The notes beneath the pieces were generated by a model. That model worked only from the letters and a program-made list of their open reading frames with translations. It did no database searches and had not been told where the DNA came from. Shown here piece by piece: positions 19,654-24,843 of a stretch of DNA of 24,843 nucleotides. The DNA comes from Thamnidium elegans (taxonomy: Eukaryota; Mucoromycota; Mucoromycetes; Mucorales; Mucoraceae): the NCBI GenBank assembly GCA_025201345.1, contig JAIXMG010000052.1, positions 1 through 24,843 on the forward strand, given 5' to 3'. The first letter of the stretch is position 1. Every line of letters starts with the position of its first letter. The position numbers and the translations under genes were made by a program.

Positions 19654-20390
19654 TATATGTATAAAAGAAAAAAAGATAAGGAGAGGAGAAAAAGAATAAT
19701 TATGTGGAAAAAAAAATTGAGTTAAAATGTTTTTTTTGTGTCACATTGAGCAAAAAGGGATTTACGGCACAGGGTTAATACAATGGAAGACGGGTAAATC
19801 AAAGGCATAATTTTCTATTACATAAAATGTAGTATATGTTATTTGTTATTGCTATTATTAATCCTTTACTGCTTCTTATTGTATAGCTTTTATTTTCAGC
19901 AGGGTATTTTTTTATTTATTTTTTTAATACAAGGATGCAAGTTGAATTGCTAAAACGAGACCGACAATTGCTTAACAAAGCGGTGTAACCACGATCTACG
20001 CTGTTAAATGCAATCACATTTGTGTTCCAGTCTATTTCAAAACTATGTTTTGATCTTGTACTTAAAATTGTAACATTTTGAACCAGAGAAAATAAAACAT
20101 CCGTAAATCATATACAGAAAAAACATGTGTTTTTTTTAGATAAAGTACATTAAAAATCGAATTTTAAACTTTGGTTTTTAATGTATTGTATTTTAGCTAA
20201 AAAGAAAAATGTGCTATTATTTGTACTCTCAGTTATATAAATATTTTATCCTTATCAATTGTTCCTAACTTAACCATTACCAAAAGAATAAATAAGCACT
20301 AGTTATTTAATAGTTTACTAAAGAAAAAAGAAATAAGCCAAACAAAAGAAAAGCTACTATAACAACGTTTATAAAAGTTATTATTTTACA
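19654..20390. other. Promoter of the ArfGAP gene and AT-rich intergenic DNA
   Basis: No gene seen. An 11-bp perfect inverted repeat (TACATTAAAAA) occurs at 20146-20156 / 20175-20185 with an 18-nt loop. A stretch near 19770-19815 (TTAATACAATGGAAGACGGG) weakly resembles the reverse complement of the repeat at 23044-23086. The end, TTATTTTACAG at 20381-20391, is a good splice acceptor for the Fanzor-like relic that follows. Confidence 0.45.
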
Positions 20391-20391
20391 G

Positions 20392-21015
20392 GCTACGTTT
20401 GCAAATTATTTTATTTTGAAATGTTATTTAGAGAATGACAAACCTATTCCTCGTATTGATAATAATTTGATTTATCAAATCTTTTCACTCATTGCTGGTC
20501 CTGTCAAAACCCCCCCCCCTTACTTTTTTGTCCAAGTACGGCGATCTTACTAGCAAACCTCCAACGGAACCAAGTATTTATCTAAAAGTTGGTCTATTAA
20601 AGAAGATTTTAAAATCTAGAAAAGCAACTCCTGAAACCGTCAGAGGATTACTCTTCCAAAGTAGCAAAAAATACAATAGTACAAGTAACATTGGTGAAAA
20701 AAAACACCAATAAAACAAAATCGAGTACCATCTCTCTACCAAAGGATAAGTATCAAACAGATAAAAAAAAATAACATTGGTTGCTATGGAGATACATCAT
20801 TTAATAGCTTAATGAAAGGAAAGCTTCCCTCTCCAATCAAAAGAATAAAGGACGCCATAACTAAAAGGTCTAAAGATTCTGAAGGGAGAACTGAAACTAT
20901 TTTTGTTCACGAATATTCGTGTAAAAACAGAAAATTACTGCGCATAAATTACATTGCAACTACTGGATCAAAGCGTAAACTCCTTGCTGCACTCGACGTG
21001 ATAGCTGCTAACTAA
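20392..21015 (+). pseudogene. Broken Fanzor (TnpB-like) nuclease, first copy
   Basis: Fragments of one protein lie in several frames. After a splice acceptor at 20391 comes YVCKLFYFEMLFRE, then, after a frame change, NDKPIPRIDNNLIYQIFSLIAG. At a C10 run (20510-20519) the frame changes again to LTFLSKYGDLTSKPPTEPS and so on to about 20711. After several stops, the frame from about 20774 gives CYGDTSFNSLMKGKLPSPIK and TETIFVHEYSCKN, and ends with LDVIAAN at 21015. The GDTSFNS...PSPIKRIKDA, F-V-x-E-Y and D-V-x-A-A-N motifs match the RuvC-II and RuvC-III regions of Fanzor proteins. The RuvC-I region and the zinc-ribbon cysteines are missing. It is clearly non-functional, with internal deletion. 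Confidence 0.7.
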
Positions 21016-21977
21016 AAACATTCATAGTATTTTTACATACATGTAACGACGTAATAATGAAAGATTTGCTGCATTCAGAAGACATTTCAGTAATCCTATG
21101 CAGTCCATATGATCGTTTTGCATATCTTATTGTCACAGAGTAATTCCAATAACTTTTTTTTTTAATAATCATTACACACCTTTACTAAAAAAATTTATCC
21201 AATCATATTTCTTAAAATTAAGAAAGAGTAAGTGAATATTTGGGAAAGTTTAAATACAATTATTAAGGAAAATTCAGGATATTTTTGGAAATCCTTTTTG
21301 TATAAGTAATATATAAAAAGAGACACGTTATTACGCTTCTTATTTTAAAAAGTTAAATATACAACAGTGTATTTTCTTCTTCATTGTGACTTTTAACTCC
21401 GTTTATCTTAAGGCTGTGATATGACTCTAGTTTCTGAGGGTTTTTGTCGGTTGGATAAAAAGTTGTGTTTTTAAGATGTGATGCATATTGAGCGTTGGTA
21501 TTTTTCTTCTATAGAAGAGAGATTGGTACATAAATCTTTTACTGAAATATAAATAAAACCTAATTGAGATATATCCTAATACAAATAGAGTTTATTTTAT
21601 GAGTATATTAAAAGTATAAGAATAATTGTTATTTAGGATATTTAGTAGAAATAAAGTATACATCATTTATATAAATGTGATGTTATCATATATATCAAGT
21701 TACATAAAATTATATACACCAATAATATTATCTACGTATTAATTAGATCTCTTTCTTATTATAAACAACTATATAAATTAAAAACAATTGTGTGCAAACA
21801 AGATTTTACCTATTCCAGCTTACTTATTGAAATAGCGCAATGATACAAGTAATCTCAAATACACGTATAGACAGTTGTTACAACAGATTCGAGAGCATAC
21901 TATAAAAGGCTTTGTTATCATCAACTTTTTTTTTCTTTTCTGAAATAATAAAATAGCTGTTTATGGTTATCTTTTAG
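21016..21977. other. Very AT-rich stretch between two Fanzor relics
   Basis: No open frame of note. If the second Fanzor gene were complete, its upstream exon(s), including the RuvC-I aspartate, should lie here, but I could not find them. The end (TTATGGTTATCTTTTAG) reads as an intron 3' end. Confidence 0.5.
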
Positions 21978-22790
21978 GCAGGTTTGCGAGATGTATTTGT
22001 TGCTGCTGATGGTAATCATCTGGAAAGGCATAGAATAAGAACAACTACAACTGCCGAATATTATCAATTTTCCGGTTTTAAAAAAGCTACAATTACTCGA
22101 GGGAAGATTGGTAGAGGTAATGCTGAGGAAAGAGCTATAATTTCCGCTACGCCATCCTTAAAGACTAGCTCTTTAGATCTGTTTAATGCTGCTGCAATAT
22201 ATATATTTAATAATTTTGCTAATATAGCTCTATATTATGACCGTGATTTAAAATTCAACAAGCTTAAATTTCGTAACTGTATTAAAAAGCAGCAAACACT
22301 CTCAGAAATATCCAAACGTCTAATAACTGGCAGTAGAAAGTATGATCCTACTAGACATATGGTGATTGAAGATAGTAACAAGAAGTGGAAGCAGCTTTCC
22401 CCTCGAGATGGACCAGAAGAATCAAACAAACCTGTTGTACTTGCTTTTGGCGCTGCCATATTTGGTAACTTGAGAGGAAACGTACCTGCTCCTACCAAAG
22501 TCGTTAAAGACTATCTCATTAAATTTGCTCGCGAAAGAAACACAAAAGTACCAACTTATGTTGTAATGGTTGATGAATATCTGACTTCACAAATATGCCC
22601 TAGGTGCCAAACCAGAACAACCTCGAACGAAAAAAACAGTTCCAGCTTAAAAATACACCCTGTACTCAAATGCTCTACTTGTGATACACGGTGGAATAGA
22701 GACCATATGGCTAGTATGAATATTCGCTCCGTTTTTCTTTATATGGCTCAAAATAACAACAATCACCCAGAAGCCTTTAGGAGGACATAA
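21978..22790 (+). CDS. Fanzor-type (TnpB-like) RNA-guided nuclease, 3' exon, probably 5'-truncated
   Basis: An uninterrupted 270-codon exon follows a good acceptor (TTTTAG, ending 21977). It starts AGLRDVFVAADGN, the segment that directly follows the catalytic Asp of RuvC-I in Fanzor proteins. That Asp would be encoded at the end of a preceding exon I cannot find. Next come TTAEYYQFSGFKKAT, TGSRKYDPTRH, VLAFGAAIFGNLRGNVPAP, then RuvC-II with the catalytic Glu in VVMVDEYLTSQICPRC, the zinc ribbon CPRC ... CSTC, and RuvC-III NRDHMASMNIR with its Asp. Fanzors are eukaryotic relatives of TnpB that use an element-encoded guide RNA to cleave DNA. This exon looks intact, but there is no usable ATG in frame upstream, so the gene is either truncated or split by a long intron. 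It has the same orientation as the first relic. Confidence 0.85.
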   Translation, partial: AGLRDVFVAADGNHLERHRIRTTTTAEYYQFSGFKKATITRGKIGRGNAEERAIISATPSLKTSSLDLFNAAAIYIFNNFANIALYYDRDLKFNKLKFRNCIKKQQTLSEISKRLITGSRKYDPTRHMVIEDSNKKWKQLSPRDGPEESNKPVVLAFGAAIFGNLRGNVPAPTKVVKDYLIKFARERNTKVPTYVVMVDEYLTSQICPRCQTRTTSNEKNSSSLKIHPVLKCSTCDTRWNRDHMASMNIRSVFLYMAQNNNNHPEAFRRT

Positions 22791-23043
22791 TCCCTCATCT
22801 TAACTTATATCCTTTATAACATTTGGGTAACCCTTATTTACTTTTGGTAAGTTCTTTTTTTCTTAACTATAACTTTTTTTTTTCTCTTTTTTTCTTTTTG
22901 AACTGTTTACTAACATATTTTTATCTCAAATTCTGTATTCAAATTTCCTCAATAACTATATTTATCTTTTCTCAAAAACACTACCTAACTTTTCCCCAAA
23001 AATTTACTTATTTTTTCTCAATATCCTATGAAAATAAAGTAAT

Positions 23044-23160
23044 TAAACCATTAATAATTACCCGTCCCAATGTATAAATAGTGTTGTAATATCTATTAAA
23101 CTATTACCAATTACCCGCCCCCAGTATAAATAGGGTTTTCGCGGGCTATATTGGTAAGCA
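23044..23160. repeat. Direct repeats plus inverted repeat downstream of the Fanzor gene
   Basis: Two imperfect copies of about 42 bp (23044-23086 and 23097-23138) share TAAAC-ATTA--AATTACCCG-CCC-----TATAAATAG. The second copy overlaps an imperfect inverted repeat: TTACCAATTACCCGC at about 23104-23118 against GCGGGCTATATTGGTAA at about 23141-23157. This arrangement resembles a transposon end and lies about 250-370 bp after the Fanzor stop codon. Confidence 0.6.
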
Positions 23161-23601
23161 ATTTTTTTAAAAGGACGAAATATTGTTTGTGCTAAGGTCA
23201 AATAACCTTATTTTTAGAGTGATGTTTCGGAAAATTCTTGATTAAACTAGTGGCTCTTAATGCTTAGTAATGGAGGAGTAACAAGATCATGCAACCCCTC
23301 CATTAAAGCCTTTCCGGTTTTTACGCAGCTGTTTCTAGTTGAAAACTAGTTATATGGTATTTTCTCTTTTTTTTAAAAAACCTATTTTAATACGACTAAT
23401 CTAGTTTTGAAAACAAATATAGTTATTATATTATGGGTTATTGATATACCAAATTTTCGGGTTTTATTCAAGAATTTCTCCTACTTGTACCTTTTTTATA
23501 TATCTACATAATTTTTTGTTTATGTGTATATACTTTAAAAAAGAAGAAACAATTTGATCTTATAAACCGAGAATCACGTAGATAAAACCCCTTCTCTTTT
23601 T

Positions 23602-23627
23602 TATATATATATATATATATATATAAA
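23602..23627 (+). promoter_or_regulatory. (TA)n tract ending in TATATAAA, likely TATA region of transketolase
   Basis: About 12 TA units ending TATATAAAGG, 210 bp upstream of the transketolase ATG. The leader after it includes a T29 run (23733-23761) and a CT-rich stretch up to the start codon. Confidence 0.5.
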
Positions 23628-23728
23628 GGCTCCCATTCTATTATAAATCTTTTATTGTACCTTCGTCATTTTTTTTTTTTTTAATTTGCGCCCTCAACGT
23701 TTATATTTATATTTTTACACGGAGCAAT

Positions 23729-23761
<33 letters not shown>

Positions 23762-23838
23762 CCACATAAATTGGGAAACTATTTTTTTTCTTCTTATCTT
23801 CTTTTCTTTTCCTTTATTCCATAAAAATCTTTTTAAAA

Positions 23839-24843
23839 ATGGTCCAAAATATTGATCAAAGAGCTGTTAATACCGTTCGTTGTCTTGCCGCTGATGTTGT
23901 CAAGGGAGCTAACTCTGGTCATCCCGGTAAGATTTATATACAGTCCTTTTACAGCCATATTTTACTAACAAATAATAAAATAGGTGCCCCTATGGGTTGT
24001 GCCCCTATGGCTCATGTCTTGTTCAACAAGTTCATGACTTATAACCCCAAGAACCCCAAGTTCATTAACCGCGATCGTTTCGTTCTCTCCAACGGTCACG
24101 GTTGTGCTCTTCAATATATTATGCTTCATCTTTCCGGATACGAGGTATCTATTGAAGATCTTAAGCAATTCCGTCAATTAGACTCAAAGTAAGTACCTGA
24201 ATATATATAAAACGCGAAAAAAAAAGAAGGGGGAGGGGGACGTTCATCCAATCGTCGGATAACGAATATATAAGAGTCATTCTTACTTGTAATTTTTTGT
24301 GAACCCAGCAAAAAAAACATTGGATTTCTCAGCATCTTTTACTAATAAAAGTATTATTGTTTTTTCTTAGGACTCCCGGTCATCCTGAAGTCAATGATAC
24401 TCCCGGCATTGAAGTTACCACTGGTCCTTTGGGTCAAGGTAATAATAATAACAAAAAAAAAACTACAATATATATTGATATATATTATGTGTTAGGTATT
24501 TCCAACGCTGTTGGTTTAGCTGCTGCTGAAGCTCATTACGCTGCTACCTTCAACCGTCCCGGTTTCGAACTCTTCGATAACTATACCTATTGTATTCTCG
24601 GTGATGGTTGTCTTCAAGAAGGTGTTTCTGCTGAAGCTATTTCTCTCGCTGGGTAATTTTTTATTATTGTTTTTTGAAAAAAAAATTAACCCCAACCTAA
24701 AAAAAAAATAGTCACTGGAAGCTCGGTAAATTGATTGCTCTCTATGACGATAATGCTATTACTATTGATGGTTCCACTGATGTTTCTTTCACTGAGGATG
24801 TTGTCAAGCGTTTCGATTCCTATGACTGGCATGTTATTGTTGT
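23839..24843 (+). CDS. TKL1: Transketolase, 5' part, cut by the window end
   Basis: Exons 23839-23926, 23984-24188, 24371-24438, 24496-24652 and 24712-24843 (runs off the edge) join in frame to 216 codons. The introns are 57, 182, 57 and 59 nt. The protein starts [20 protein letters not shown] and has the transketolase thiamine-diphosphate domain: NSGHPGAPMG (His28), [35 protein letters not shown], and the cofactor motif [13 protein letters not shown] followed by [12 protein letters not shown]. Transketolase moves two-carbon units between sugar phosphates in the non-oxidative pentose phosphate pathway, in the cytosol. The codon choice is noticeably more C-rich (CTC, GTC, AAC, CCC) than in neighbouring genes, as expected of a highly expressed gene. 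Confidence 0.97.

Larger units (their letters stand above)
22791..23838. other. Non-coding stretch between the Fanzor gene and transketolase
   Basis: The first 250 nt are T-rich with no credible gene. Between 23044 and 23160 lie repeats and an inverted repeat, listed separately. At 23268-23305 there is a 9-bp stem (TAATGGAGG / CCTCCATTA) with a 20-nt loop. From about 23600 the sequence looks like the transketolase promoter and leader. Confidence 0.5.

Noticed and set aside
22823..23077. 84-codon frame after the Fanzor gene
   Set aside because: Translation of a T-rich stretch (mostly Phe, Ser, Leu), without motif or credible start.
23268..23305. 9-bp hairpin (TAATGGAGG) considered as a structured RNA or terminator
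   Set aside because: A single stem with a 20-nt loop and no further context is too little to call a feature on its own.
1..24843. CRISPR array, rRNA or tRNA genes, telomere repeats
   Set aside because: No regularly spaced repeats, no tRNA-like A/B box pair with a cloverleaf, and no tandem TTAGGG-type repeats seen, although I could not run a dedicated scan.

Overview
The window looks like nuclear DNA of an early-diverging (Mucoromycota-type, probably Mucorales) fungus. It is AT-rich, genes have short introns (about 52-73 nt, one of 182 nt) with GTAAGT-like donors, leaders are pyrimidine-rich, and long poly(A)/poly(T) runs are common. Relics of Fanzor nucleases and Tc1/mariner transposases of the kind frequent in Mucorales are present.

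Left half (1-10175): one giant inverted repeat. Arms of 4476 nt (1-4476 and 5700-10175) flank a unique 1223-nt spacer (4477-5699) and run off the left edge of the window. The arms look identical apart from homopolymer lengths. Each arm carries, from outside in: (i) the 3' part of a gene resembling a Mucorales repeat-associated protein family, with an in-frame TAA visible on the right side; (ii) a transposon-like element of about 2.1 kb with long, diverged inverted ends, enclosing a spliced coiled-coil gene; (iii) a spliced gene for a short, Cys/Pro-rich protein with a signal peptide, whose exon 2 is largely an array of perfect short hairpins; (iv) a diverged tandem duplication. The spacer holds one 180-codon gene of unknown function.

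Middle (10176-12280): gene-poor DNA with a frameshifted Tc1/mariner transposase fragment.

Core genes (12281-19653): an alpha-arrestin with a PPxY motif (+), an unrecognised basic three-exon gene (-), a Yvh1/DUSP12-type phosphatase with its zinc domain (+, three exons), and a BAR-PH-ArfGAP-ankyrin protein of the ACAP/centaurin type (-, three exons). All are intact and splice in frame.

Accessory block (about 19.7-23.2 kb): two different Fanzor (eukaryotic TnpB-like, OMEGA) nuclease relics in the same orientation. The first is badly broken. The second keeps the RuvC-II glutamate, the zinc ribbon and the RuvC-III aspartate but lacks its upstream exon(s). It is followed by a repeat- and inverted-repeat-containing stretch that could be the element end and/or guide-RNA region.

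Right edge (23839-24843): the first five exons of transketolase, cut by the window end.

The most unusual features are the giant palindrome with its nested elements and hairpin-built gene, and the double Fanzor locus.
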